A stretch of DNA of 64,000 nt from Ascaphus truei. Lineage: Eukaryota; Chordata; Amphibia; Anura; Ascaphidae. Within the stretch, counting starts at the first letter, position 1, and each line of letters starts with the position of its first letter. The notes under the pieces were generated by a model. That model did not search any database. It was not told the origin of the DNA and was given only the letters and a program-made list of their open reading frames with translations. The translations under genes were made by a program, and so were the position numbers. Shown here piece after piece: positions 1 through 11,180 of the stretch. The DNA is taken from NCBI GenBank assembly GCA_036426205.1, contig CM071568.1, positions 226,990,777 to 227,054,776 of the forward strand, written 5' to 3'.

Positions 1-819
1 AAAGAAAGAAAAAAGAAGATTTGGGTACCTGAGCCGGATCTTCATGGAGGATGGCATCGGATGCTGTTGGAGGCCTTCAAGGTACGTGAGCTTCCTGTTT
101 CCCCGGGAGTCGGAGGGCCAACGCTTCTAATGGTAAGTAATATATTCAATGTTTGTAAATGTCTCTTTTTACAGGTTTTTTCATTGGATGTATTTTTTGT
201 TTTTTTGGGGGGAGGCACATTGACTGATAATATATTAATCTGTACCACTTTAGGGTACAGATTAATACATTATTATGACAATATTTGGGGAGCATTTCTG
301 GCTTGGTATTGCTGTTGGTTTTTTAATGTCAGTTTCTTATGTGGATGTCATTGTTTTTTTTTTTCATGCTTAATGTAATATAATGTTTGCGATTGGTGTT
401 CGCTTGTAGTTAATGTTGTATTATGTTAGCTAATGCGTTTTATGGTTCTTTCTGAGATTGTTTGAATGTATTTCTTTGTCTTTTAATGTTTACACTTATT
501 AATGTTGTTGTAATTAATTGTTTTGATTGGTTAGTGTTACTATTCATTTTGAGTTGGTTTAGGAATTAATTGGTTTCATTGGTTAAAGTTTTAATTAATT
601 CATTGTTGATGTTGTTACTGCTTGTATTGATTGGATTAGCTGGCTACTGTTTTTATTGACTTTATTTAGGTATGCTAATGCAGTGTTTAATAATGGGCAA
701 ATAATCTATTATCCATTTCTGGATAATAGTAATTTTGCACATTATTGTACTGTATGTGTTAGGGCGGAGGGGGGTGCGGGGGGTCGTGTATTGATGTTTA
801 AATTCTTTTTTTAATATAC

Positions 820-1102
820 ATTTTAATTATAGTGTAGATGTGCAGGGGTCTCCGGAGCTGACCCACTTTGGTTTCAGGTCCGAGGACCCCCTACTTCAGG
901 AGATACAGGCCCCGTTATGGGGTGCCGGTATCCCCTGCACGTTCAAGCGTCCGCGTCACGTGACCGGGACATTGAAATTCTGCAGGGGATACCGGCACCC
1001 CATAACGGGGCTGTATCTCCTGAAGTAGGGGGTCCTCGGACCTGAAACCAACGCTGTTCAGCTCCGGAGACCCCCTGCACATGTACACTATAATTAAAAT
1101 GT
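820..1102. repeat. 122-bp inverted repeat with 40-bp loop
   Basis: Arms 820-941 and 981-1102 are near-exact reverse complements; the loop holds a CACGTGACC motif. A related copy lies at 28808-29060 and a single arm at 60596-60640, so this is a fixed module of the family. Confidence 0.85.
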
Positions 1103-1135
1103 ATTTATTTATTGTACGATCGTCTGTAACAGCCT

Positions 1136-1164
1136 TGCATGGAGATGGCAAATCTCCATGCAAA
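1136..1164. repeat. Perfect 12-bp-stem hairpin
   Basis: TTGCATGGAGAT and its exact complement are separated by 5 bases. The same hairpin occurs at 28748-28776 next to the same large inverted repeat. Confidence 0.75.
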
Positions 1165-1539
1165 TGTTACAAGCGGCTTTTTTCTTTGTTTACATTCCGC
1201 GGTCACGTGATCGGGACCTTTAAATGCAGAGGTATACCAGCACCCCAAATGTTACAAGCGGCTTTTTTTCTATTAGCTAGCTTACGGGAACTTTAAGTGC
1301 GAAAGCAGGGGGAAAATACATTGGACGCACGGTAAGCCAGTTTTGGGCACGTCCGATAAAAAATGGGCTGAGGGCCTTAGTGAATCGCGCCGCCAGCTTC
1401 ATTTTTTATCGAACGTGCTCATTTTTTTCAGTCCGACGCGAAAGCGCGGAGCTTAGTGCATAGCCCCCTCTGTGTCATCTGGCAGGAATACGTCTTGTTA
1501 GTTAAAACCTTGCCACAGAATTCGACATCAGTTGCAGGC

Positions 1540-1890
1540 AGCACATTTCTGTTTTTAGAAGACCCAGGAAAATGCATTCGGAGATCCTTTGGGATTATCA
1601 GGTGCTTAATCCTGGCTATGTTTCTCAGGTAAAAGAATGAGAATTTGACCATGGCTGATACCTGATGTTTAAGCGTGAAGCCACAATCAAGGACGACACT
1701 GAGATTCTGCACACACTCTGTTTAGCAGCTGGGTACCTCCAAGTTCAAAACCAGTTGGCTGTCCCCACTGCAGTCTCGTTGTCATCAGATGCCAAGCTCC
1801 CACCATTAGCACCTCTGTTTTATCAGGATTCAACTTCAACCAACTGGCACTCACCCAGTCAATTAGTTCAGCTAGACAGCCATTGAGAAC
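1540..1890 (-). pseudogene. LINE reverse transcriptase C-terminal fragment (L2-like)
   Basis: Read on the minus strand from 1890, the conceptual translation gives a WLKLNPDKTEVL-type motif and then, after a frame change, a segment ending in LRNIARIKHL. These are hallmarks of the region after the catalytic RT motif in L2-clade LINEs. About 115 codons remain, with at least one frameshift and no catalytic core, so it is a dead scrap. Exact clade is uncertain (L2 or a close relative). Confidence 0.6.
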
Positions 1891-2694
1891 TGCTAGGAGG
1901 TCCTTAGTGCCTGGTGCAAGATAACTTTACAGGTATTTTTCACAAATATACATTTTTATGGGATTGTAAAAGCTGCCCAAGAAAGTTAACATAATGGCAG
2001 TTCTGAAGAAAAGTACACATCTTTTATTTATTCTTATATCCCTTTTAAAAGTAGGTAAACTTGAGTCAAATTGGCTCCTATTCAATAGGCACTGGTGCAA
2101 CCTGTAAATGAAACTAGCTGCTGAAATCTTCATAAGCGAGGCAAGGAGGGCGTTGCAGCAGATTGAATTGGGTACATGGGCATAAAAGTCAATCACCACT
2201 CCACAAAATGAACAAAAATCTGTTTTCTAGTGGATGACTTGGCCTTGGTTTTCATTGCACGGATTCCTTAACCGAAACACCCCAGAGTTTGGAACAGTAA
2301 ATCTCTCATATTTCCATTTTGAAATTCCACAACCTGGTTTAGATTGAGAGTGAGTTCAAATGTGCAGCCTGGCCTGCAAAGCAAACTTATCTATCTTTTG
2401 TCATGAACTGTTCAACAGTGAAGTTTGTTTCTTGGCAATGGTGTCAATCAAAGTCATGACAATATTATAAGGCTGTCTGGCTTTTATCTGAGCATGTTTT
2501 TCCCCACTGTATCTACTCACCAGCCTGTCTCAGATTTAGGCAGGCTTTGTGATCTGTCACCATGTACATATATTGGGCACCTGATTACCCCAAATCACAT
2601 ACAAGAAACATTTGTTTATAATGTAAATGTTAAACGAATATCCTACTTAGAAAACTAAATACAAAAGAAAGGACTGAAAAAGTAAGAAAAATAT

Positions 2695-2780
2695 ACAATA
2701 TACACTATATAGACGATACCGTTCTGTGGCTAACAAAATGCTTTTATTCTTGCGAGCTTTCGAGATACATATACAGTATG
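2695..2780 (-). mobile_element. Terminal scrap of a repeat, possibly PLE-like
   Basis: On the minus strand this reads CTCGAAAGCTCGCAAGAATAA followed by a TTGTTAGCCACAGAA block. I know this kind of sequence as a common vertebrate repeat terminus, but I cannot name the family with certainty. Confidence 0.3.
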
Positions 2781-2940
2781 GTAAAGAAAGTCAGTCAGCA
2801 CTCCAATAGCAATTCATATTTGTAGGTGCAAGTCCCATACAGAAAGATAAGGTAACAATACCGTGTTTGGATCCACGAAATCAGGAGACCGCACTCTAGG
2901 GTTTGAGAAATAAAGCTGTATTTTCAAAGCATGGCACAGT

Positions 2941-2980
2941 ACATCCAACGTTTCGGTCCCTAGAATGGGACTTTCCTCAG
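2941..2980 (-). ncRNA. Hammerhead-ribozyme-like motif of the PLE
   Basis: On the minus strand the core CTGAGGA is followed by a stem II that can pair (GTCCC with GGGAC), then GAAA, then a short stem III (ACGT with ATGT around a TGG loop). This fits the hammerhead core CUGANGA...GAAA, which is known from PLEs. I could not find a convincing stem I, so it may be degenerate and inactive. Confidence 0.5.
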
Positions 2981-3992
2981 GGTAATGCAGTGGGGAAGTG
3001 GCACTACATGCAGCCTTAAATACCCCTAATCACCCCTGTGACACATCAATCAAACAATCAAACCAAAAAAAACGGCTCCCAATCACTAGCAGCTGATGGA
3101 CTCCTGCTTGAAATACATTTGAATTAGCTGCTTCGGCCATCTTGGATACGGTGATCCGACGGCAATAGAGACACTGTAGTGCGCCTGCGCAAGACCCTGC
3201 AGCATGTGTAAATGTTTGTAGTTGCATAGCAACATGATCGCGCATCCAGCGTCTGGGTCTGAACTGTGTGAAGGTAACGGAGTGCTCCGTGGCACTGGCA
3301 GCATGCGCTTCCTGTGCTCCTGACTGTGTTCGCGTGAGTAAGCGTCCCTGGTTGCTAGGCAACGATGCCCCTATCAGATGAATGCCTGAGCAAAAGCAGA
3401 AGCCGAGATGTGTCTCCTCGGCGAGTCCTGAGAATGGTGCTGTAGTGTAAAAACATGTGCACAACCCCTACAATAAAGTGACTTAGGAGAATGGGGGAAA
3501 CAATACATAACATGGAACACTTGATGATGCTGGAAAAGGACAACTTGCTACAAGGTCCAATGAAAGTACATAAATTCAGGAACTGGGGAGGATACTGGTA
3601 AAAGAGATAGTCATGATGTAAGCCATCCCCAATGGGTGACATGTGTGAGCTTCGTGTGGGTAGATCTGTCCATTGATCTGGAGTCCCAGTCGAATCCTTT
3701 ATTGCACAGTTGCTCCCAAGTCACTGTAACAGTAAGTGCATCCAAGAGGATGTCCCCCCCTTTGGTTGTAATCCAAATGGCCACATCCAGTTGTGACATG
3801 TTAGAGTCAGGTATACCTCAGCGTGTCCGAAGAGCATGTGGCATGCTACATTATGTCGTAACTCCAGAGTCCTTGTGTATAGCAGATGATATCTCCTTCT
3901 TTGTTTGGTAACCATGTGAATGCAGCTTGTTGTGGCTCGTTGGAGTCAGATGCCCCTCTTGGCCATATGCAGGTGCCTGCACAGCACTAAAT

Positions 3993-4610
3993 TTAGATGA
4001 AGCAGCTAAGTGAATAGTCTTCATTTAAAACCCTGGGTTTGACCGTGTCCAATCCATAGATCATTTTCGTTTCTAGTTGAAGCAGGAGTTTGTTCCGGTC
4101 CCCTCCACGTTTAGAGGTATGCACTTGTAGAATAGGCATGCACTTCATAGTTGCCAGACCGTGATGATTTTCTTTGAAGTGTCTGGCAACAGGTTGATGT
4201 TTGAGGTACTCTTTGTTTTCAGTGTACGCTAGAGCTTTTCGTATTGATGAGCGATGTAGACAAATCCTTTCCTTGAACATTCGCAATGTTTTGCCCACAT
4301 AGTATAGTCCGCACGGGCAGCGTATTATGTATGCGACGTAGCGTGACTCACAGTTTAAATAGTTCTTGATCTGGTTCCCACTATGGGGATGTGAGAATGT
4401 TTTTCCTAAAATCAGGAACTGGCAATTGATGCAGCCATGGCATTTGTGCATGCCAGCTGGTCTTTGTAGCCATGAAGGTTTGGTAAGGTATTTTGAGACT
4501 GGATCCACCTGGGTAAGGTTATCCCCCAGGTTCCGACCCCTTCGGTAGCAAAACCGTGGGGGTGTCTTGAAATGTTGTCTGATGGCCTTGTCATTGGCTA
4601 GAATGTGCAC
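3993..4610 (-). CDS. PLE GIY-YIG endonuclease domain (part of broken ORF)
   Basis: A 205-codon open frame that is the C-terminal part of a PLE polyprotein, not a free gene. It has a CHGCINC cysteine cluster, then YVAYIIRCPCGLYYVGKT, the GIY-YIG nuclease signature, with a downstream RICLHRSSIR segment holding the conserved arginine. In PLEs this nuclease is thought to nick target DNA for target-primed reverse transcription. The first methionine shown is internal. The frame is separated from the RT by a stop near 4640. The domain itself looks complete. Confidence 0.8.
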   Translation of the reverse strand: MHILANDKAIRQHFKTPPRFCYRRGRNLGDNLTQVDPVSKYLTKPSWLQRPAGMHKCHGCINCQFLILGKTFSHPHSGNQIKNYLNCESRYVAYIIRCPCGLYYVGKTLRMFKERICLHRSSIRKALAYTENKEYLKHQPVARHFKENHHGLATMKCMPILQVHTSKRGGDRNKLLLQLETKMIYGLDTVKPRVLNEDYSLSCFI

Positions 4611-6191
4611 ATGCTTTTGAATGCGTCTTTTGATCAGGCCAGATGCTTAGCTGAATGTGCTGATGATGTTGAATCTGTCGTCTGACACCGGTTTTTGAGG
4701 TTGTTGGAGGAGTGTGTGTCTGTTAAGACCTCTTGCTCTATTTAGTGCCGTATCAATTTCCTTGATGTCATAGCCTATTTCTCTGAAGCGTGATGCCATT
4801 GTGAGTAGAGCTTGCTCTACTTGTTCTGGATCGCTAGTGATTCTCATCACTCGTACTAGTTGAGAGAATGGTAGACATTTCTTGAGTGGAGTAGGATGGT
4901 GGCTGGTTGCGTGTAATAATGTATTTTTGTCAGTTTGTTTATGGAAGATTTTAGTGGCAAGAGCTCCCTCGCTTTTGTATACTATGGTGTCTAGGAACGT
5001 GACTTCTGTATGACTGAAACTGTCCGTGAAGCGTATCGTTGAGGGTATATGATTTAGATAATCAAGGAACTTCAGAAGCTGTGTTTCTGTCCCCCCTTAG
5101 ATGAGGAAAATATCATCTATGTATCTGTAGTACACGATAATATGTTCTGAGTAGGGTGTGTCATTCAGGATGTGTGTTTGTTCATAGCTGTCCATGTATA
5201 TGTTTGCGTAGCAAGGGGCCATGTTTGAGCCCATTGCTGTGCCCATTGTTTGAATTTGAAGAAGTTTTTATGTAGGATAATTTCTAGGAGCAGGAACTCA
5301 GGGGGTGGGCCCGTGTAACTGTCAAAAGTACTGAGATGGCTCCTGATGGTGTCTATGCCTTCTTGGTGGGGGATATTGGTGTATAAGCTTGCTACATCAA
5401 GGGTCACTAGAATGGTGTTTCCTATGGAAATTGTCAATCCCTGTAGGTGCTGTATGAAATCTATCATGTCTCTGATGTAAGATTTCATGTTGATCACGAT
5501 GGGCTGCAGATAGAAATCTACATACTGCGAGATAGGGTGACACAGTGACCCCCTGGCGGATATAATTGCCTGCCTGGTGGTGTTGTAATCGATTTATGAA
5601 TCTTTGGTAAAATATAAATGACCGGTACTGTAGGGAATTTATGCGTGAGAAATTCTGATGTGACTTCTGATATCCATCTGTTATCAGTGCCTAGTTTAAT
5701 AATTGAATCAATTTCTGTCTTGTACGCTGTTGTGGGGTCCCCTTGGAGTAATTTGTAATGAATGTTTTGGAATTCAATTGCTTCAATATCTCTCTTCTGT
5801 AGTATATGTATGCCATGACCACTATACCACCTCCCTTGTCTGCTGCTCTGATTATTATCTCTTTGTTATTTTGTAATGATTTGAGTGCCCCTAGATCCTT
5901 CTTTGTGCAATTTGAAAAACTTGTAGGATGTTGTTTGATGGCTTGTTTTGTGTCACCTGTGGAAGTATTGTCTGGGGTTTTGCTGAAGAAGTTACTGAAC
6001 AAAGGGTTATCATTTGTACCCACACACTCACAGGAGTCTTTTGAATGGGAGGTAGATCTGTACAAATTAAATAGGCACCTTAGACTCAAAGACTTCTTCA
6101 GCAAAACCTCAGACAACACTTCCATACTCCAATCCAACACACCTTTATCCTGTACCATCAAACCAGCAAGCATATTTGATACACAGACCAT
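4611..6191 (-). pseudogene. PLE reverse transcriptase, frameshifted
   Basis: Fragments in different frames cover the RT. Residues around 5860-5890 give IIIRAADKGGGIVVM. The piece at 5165-5497 contains LVTLDVASLYTNIPH, the first catalytic aspartate motif. At 5180-5240 another frame gives [18 protein letters not shown], and at 5105-5135 RYIDDIFLI, the catalytic YIDD box. The piece 4647-4850 is the thumb and linker ahead of the endonuclease. The number of frame changes shows a neutral, decayed copy. RT of this group is related to telomerase. Confidence 0.8.
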
Positions 6192-6315
6192 TAATCATAA
6201 CATCTCCACATTCATGGAACTAGTGGAAGGTGACACAAAACAAGCCATCAAACAACATCCTACAAGTTTTTCAAATTGCACAAAGGAGGAACTAGGGGCA
6301 TTCAAATCATTACCA
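6005..6315 (+). pseudogene. PLE N-terminal segment in inverted orientation
   Basis: This plus-strand stretch (inside an open frame 5806-6348) encodes an N-terminal PLE region ending in GDTKQAIKQHPTSFSNCTK. The same peptide is encoded on the minus strand at about 5880-5965. The two copies differ slightly (TKEELGAFKSL here, TKKDLGALKSL there), so the overlap is old or comes from two templates. Confidence 0.7.
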
Positions 6316-6919
6316 CTTGCTACCTATTCCTCAAGTGGGGGAAAGTGAACTCGAACCATCCCCAATTGTGCCTTCAAGGGAACAGGAAGAGTCCAACAAA
6401 ATTCCGAATGCTGTAATTGAAGACAATCAGGATCTTTTGGAAGGAACCTTTCCACTACACATGGAGGTTGGTGGGCACCACCAGAAGAAGAAACAGGTAA
6501 TGGGCATGTCCTCCATGCACCCTCCCCAGTGGCTTCAATAAGGTGACCGCTCGACCCAAGGTATCCGAGTTTCATTCCAACTAGAGACTATGTAGCTCAA
6601 GAGTCACACCCTATGATATGGTCAGGGCCTCAAGCCGATGGTAGAAGATGTCGGAGAAGTGACTCGTCGAAGTCAGAGAGTGAGATGCCCTCCAACGAGA
6701 ATGGTGTATGATTCGTTGGGGGCACCTCACTTTGAGTCTCAGCAGCTGTCTCGGAGCCAGTATGCCTCTACCATCACCGTGCTTACTGAAATTTTCAATA
6801 TGGTTTAGTTGTTTAGCTCCACAAAAGTTAAATTGTTTGATGATTTGTATTTTTCATTATATAAAGTCTGTTATATGTGTTCTCAAGCGGGGGCCGTTGA
6901 GGTCTCCACCAGGGGGAGA
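6316..6919. other. Unassigned stretch ahead of an LTR
   Basis: No recognisable coding domain. Its last bases, ACCAGGGGGAGA (about 6908-6919), look like a polypurine tract, so part may be the 3' end of an LTR element internal region. Confidence 0.4.
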
Positions 6920-7930
6920 TGTAGCCGAGTCCCCCTACCCTGCCTCCGGTGCGGGGGAGCTTCTCATTTGGTTGGGCGGCGCTCCGCTCGATCGGGAGTG
7001 TGGTGGCGGCAATTTTGTAGTCGCACATGCGCAGTGTGGCGAGGAGCGCATGTGCAGTGTCGGGAGTGCAGTGTTCATCTTAGGATGGCTCCGCATATGC
7101 AGCCGCGAGACTACATGTCCCAGAAACCCTAGAGGGAGGGACTGTACCATGTAACTGTCCCAGCCAATGGGAGCAGTTGGGGGAACAGGCGAATCAGCAA
7201 GCGAGTCAGTCCTGACGGAGGAGTCAAGGGAGAAGGTAGTGTCCAGGGAGCAGTGCTTCCTGGGCTAGGCCTAGACTTTGCCCCTAGGCCCCAGTTAGGC
7301 TCTGAGACACGCATAGAGAAGTGTTGCAGGGAAGGCCCCAGATAAGGACTCTCCGCATTGTTATTAGTACTGCGCTGGTGAGCGGACGGCCGCAAGGAGG
7401 ATCAGGACCCTTTAGAAGAGAGGGCATTTGTGTTGGAGGCCCCGCTACATGGAACTCGCTCCAACCCACCAAACCAAGCAGCACCTGGTGTACCTAGGCA
7501 GGTACTCAACGTGCACCTACATCTTCAGGGGGTAGCGCTACCTCACATTTGGGTGGAATTGCTGGGACAGGACACATGGGGTTATTGGTGCCACCGCACC
7601 CTCAGTACTTTGGGGGAACCAGTTGGGTTACTGGGTTTATACTGTGGGTACTGGTTATTGTATGTTATCTGTGTTAGTATGTGTGTACAGTAAAACTTAG
7701 TTATATACATTGTGTGGTGTATTACTTATTACTGTATATCGGTTCCTGCGGGGGGTTATCCTGCCAATGCTGGGATCCCTCACAGGTGGAGGCGCTGCAC
7801 ACAAGGAGAAAGAGCTCATCCTAGGCTCCCAGAGGCGGAGGCTTAGGCCTCCTGTGACCAGACAGGTACAGCAGCACGCGTACAGTAGTTGCCCACGTAG
7901 TTCAGTTAGGCATAGGGAAAGGGGGCTACA
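6920..7930 (+). mobile_element. LTR of an unidentified LTR retrotransposon
   Basis: The 1,011-bp unit starts TGTAGCC and ends GGCTACA, a perfect 7-bp terminal inverted repeat with canonical TG...CA, and is preceded directly by a polypurine tract. It contains GGTGGAGGCGCTGCAC at about 7785-7800, a block also found on the opposite strand at 18745-18760 and in looser form at 13445 and 60145. No partner LTR is seen, so it is a 3' LTR of a truncated element. Confidence 0.55.
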
Positions 7931-9656
7931 TACATATATAATTACTTTCCATTAAGGAACTCGTGCACTCACAATTCTTCGTCCATAATACTAAGGGAAG
8001 TTTATTTCTTGTTTTGTTAATTTTAATTGCACTGAATGGCAGCCTCATTCATTCATTCATTCATTCATTCATTTAACCCTTAAGGCACTTTCTCATATTT
8101 TATGATGTTTAGTCCACAAGACAATAAGAAATATTATGCTTTTAGTGTAGGTACCTTTTAAAATTGAGTTAACCGTGACAAGATTAGCAGGCTTGGATCC
8201 TTTCATAAACAAAAGATGCAACTAATGCAACTGATGCTCCTTTGTTACAAGACTTGGGATCAAAATGTAGAATTTCACTAATTGCAAGTCAATTTGGGAG
8301 GAGCACTTGGGGTTTTGTAGTTTTTGTAGATTTTGTAGTTGCTTACTGAGGCACATTGAACGGAGCCAAGAGACGCAGCAGGCAGCTTTTGTACCATTGG
8401 ATGCTCTTGACTACGCTTACTCAGCGAAGTACCACTGGTCTCTTTTTATGTGGGATGGGCCAGAAATGTTTGCTCCCTTGCACCATATTGTTTGGTGGAT
8501 ATTTGGGCGCTTATTGACTTTGAACAAACACTCTTGAACAAGTGGCATTTTATTTTCTAAACATACTGTAAGTAAGCAAATGTAATCATGCCCTAAAGTA
8601 CACAAATGTTATGCCATCCTTGAAATATAAACAGTTCTAATAAAAAAAGAAAGACATGTCGTATGGCTTATTTCAACTCCTCACAGCCAGAGGGGCGCAC
8701 ATGCATATTTCCACAATGCATTGCAGGTGCTTGTGGCACTGACAGTGATAAAGCAATAAAAAGTACAATCCCCCAAAAAATTATTAAATGAAAGATGCTA
8801 AAAGTTTATAACATATCTACCAAGCTGATGTGGGACACATAGAAAGTTAAAAGAAAACAAAATGGGTCATGTTATCAATGTAATTGGATTACTTAGAAAG
8901 ATACAATCACCCTTATAGAGAAAAACAGACATTTAAGTATACCACGACCATTAGTTCATTGAGGTCCAAGGTGACACTATCCTTTATCACTACCATTATT
9001 TCTGAATAATAGCACAGGTGACTCAAGTATTAGCTATAACAATTATATTTATCTAAATGTGCTCTAGTACTGACAAAACAAACCCAGTGCCATGTACAGT
9101 ATGGCGTATCAATTGAAAAACAAATACACAAAACACTGGGCTTAAACATATAAGGCATTATAATATGCCTGCATGGTTTCAGAGTAGAGCCTTTATGCAA
9201 TTTTTCTGATCTCAGCAAACTCTCTCAGGTTCTTCATTATGACATTAAAATAAAGGTAATACAGTACATGTACAACAACTATTTAGCCTTTTCAATGCAT
9301 TGCACTGTGAAAATGTAAATTCACACTTTAAGCTTAAGCTCTGAAATACCAGTGAAGAATATTGTGCTTACCTTCTGTATGTGAGCCCAGGTAATCTGCA
9401 CCTTATTCTTAGAAACCTAACCTCCACTACACAATGTGAAGGTGAAAGGTATTTTTCACCTTAGGGTATGGAATGTATCAATGGCCCCTCCCCTTCTAAT
9501 ACTGCATGTGCAATGCAGCCAAAAGCATGTTTCAGTGTTTGAGAATTCTGTGAAAGTAAATAGGTATGGAGTTATCTCCACCTCCAATCATTTACCTGTA
9601 TGCATACAAACGATATATTTTCTTTATTTTGTTAATGTAGGGGTTTTCTTTTTTCT
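7931..9656. other. No recognised feature; AT-rich
   Basis: Short open frames only, none with a recognisable domain. A short ATTC tetranucleotide run lies inside it at 8046-8072. Confidence 0.5.
8046..8072. repeat. (ATTC)n microsatellite
   Basis: About six tandem CATT units followed by an A-rich stretch. Confidence 0.9.
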
Positions 9657-9906
9657 AATCACAGCTTTACATAGTAGATGAGGTTGAAAAAATACATAGA
9701 TCCATCAAGTTCAACCTATGCTAAATTTAGACAAGCGATACTTTATCCTATATCTATACTTACTTATTGATCCTGAGGAAGGCAAACAAAAACCCCCAGT
9801 GTCATATCATCCAATGATATCTCATAAGGGGAAAAATAAATTCCTTCCTGACTCCAAGAATTGGCAATTGGATTAATCCCTGGATCAACATCCTTCCCAT
9901 GTATAC

Positions 9907-10416
9907 TTATTTGGTATATCCCTGTATACCTTTCCCATCTAAAAAGATGTCCAACCTTTTTTTGAACAAATCTATTGTATCTGCCATCACAGTCTCCAGG
10001 GGTAATGAATTCCACATTTTAACTGCCCTTACTGTAAATAACCCTTTCCTTTGTTGCTGGTGAAATCTCCTTTCCTCCAACCTTAAGGGATGGCCCCGAG
10101 TCCTTTGTACTGCCCGTGGGATGAATAGTTCTTTTGAAAGCTCCTTGTATTGTCCCCGAATATATTTGTATATAGTTATCATATTCCCTCTTAGACGCCT
10201 CTTTTCTAATGTAAATAAATCTAATTTAGCTAGCCTCTTCTCATAAGTTAGAATGTCCATCCCCTTTATTAATTTGGTGGCTCTTCTCTGCACTCTCTCT
10301 AGTTCCATAATGTCTTTTCTTAGGATTGGTGCCCCAAATTGTACTCCATATTCAAGGTGTGGTCTAACTAATGCTTTATAAAGGGGCATAATTATGTTTA
10401 CTTCCCTTCCATCCAT
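9907..10416 (-). pseudogene. CR1 RT C-terminal domain, distal copy
   Basis: 169 codons open. PLYKALVRPHLEYG and RRATKLI are typical of the CR1 region after the RT thumb, and KMWNSLP near the end marks the C-terminus. It ends with the natural CR1 stop and 3' UTR. Not a gene by itself, because the catalytic core lies upstream beyond the duplicate copy. Confidence 0.8.
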
Positions 10417-10617
10417 TGCCTGTTTGATGCAAGATAAGATCTTGTTTGCCTTTGCAGCTACTGCATGACTTAGGCACTATTGCTAAGCCTGCTGTCTACA
10501 AGCACTCCTAAATCCTTCTCCATCAAGGATTCCCCCAATTTATCCCCATTTAATTTGTAAGTCTCCAAGAATTGGCAATTGGATTAATCCCTGGATCAAC
10601 ATCCTTCCCATGTATAC

Positions 10618-11127
10618 TTATTTGGTATATCCCTGTATACCTTTCCCATCTAAAAAGATGTCCAACCTTTTTTTGAACAAATCTATTGTATCTGCCATCA
10701 CAGTCTCCAGGGGTAATGAATTCCACATTTTAACTGCCCTTACTGTAAATAACCCTTTCCTTTGTTGCTGGTGAAATCTCCTTTCCTCCAACCTTAAGGG
10801 ATGGCCCCGAGTCCTTTGTACTGCCCGTGGGATGAATAGTTCTTTTGAAAGCTCCTTGTATTGTCCCCGAATATATTTGTATATAGTTATCATATTCCCT
10901 CTTAGACGCCTCTTTTCTAATGTAAATAAATCTAATTTAGCTAGCCTCTTCTCATAAGTTAGAATGTCCATCCCCTTTATTAATTTGGTGGCTCTTCTCT
11001 GCACTCTCTCTAGTTCCATAATGTCTTTTCTTAGGATTGGTGCCCCAAATTGTACTCCATATTCAAGGTGTGGTCTAACTAATGCTTTATAAAGGGGCAT
11101 AATTATGTTTACTTCCCTTCCATCCAT
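10618..11127 (-). pseudogene. CR1 RT C-terminal domain, proximal copy
   Basis: Identical in protein sequence to the segment at 9907-10416. This copy is the one adjoining the RT core at 11181, from which it is separated by a frameshift near 11130-11180. Confidence 0.8.
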
Positions 11128-11180
11128 TGCCTGTTTGATGCAAGATAAGATCTTGTTTGCCTTTGCAGCTACTGCATGAC

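Larger units (their letters stand above)
1..1467. mobile_element. Modular palindromic non-autonomous DNA element, copy B (left end outside window)
   Basis: No protein is encoded. The right end (about 1290-1467) reads inward on the minus strand as the same sequence that forms the left end of the element at 27276: a TIR-like terminus containing GCACTAAGCTC, then a second GATTCACTAAGGCC block. Inside are a 122-bp inverted repeat (820-1102), a hairpin (1136-1164), and at about 675-770 a block with two ATTATCC/GGATAAT half-sites shared with 29670, 42255 and 61850. Extent to the left is unknown. Superfamily is not clear because no transposase is present. Confidence 0.6.
2870..6315 (-). mobile_element. 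Penelope-like retroelement, 5' segment inverted
   Basis: Minus-strand element with, in order, an IIIRAADKGGG motif, RT catalytic core, linker, GIY-YIG endonuclease, about 1.1 kb of 3' sequence and a hammerhead-like motif at 2941-2980. The 5' part (about 6005-6315) is present in the opposite orientation, head to head with the rest. An approximately 85-bp segment is found on both sides of the junction. Several frameshifts make it inactive. Confidence 0.8.

Noticed and set aside
3030..3464. 144-codon minus-strand frame
   Set aside because: It lies in the 3' untranslated part of the PLE and has no recognisable domain.
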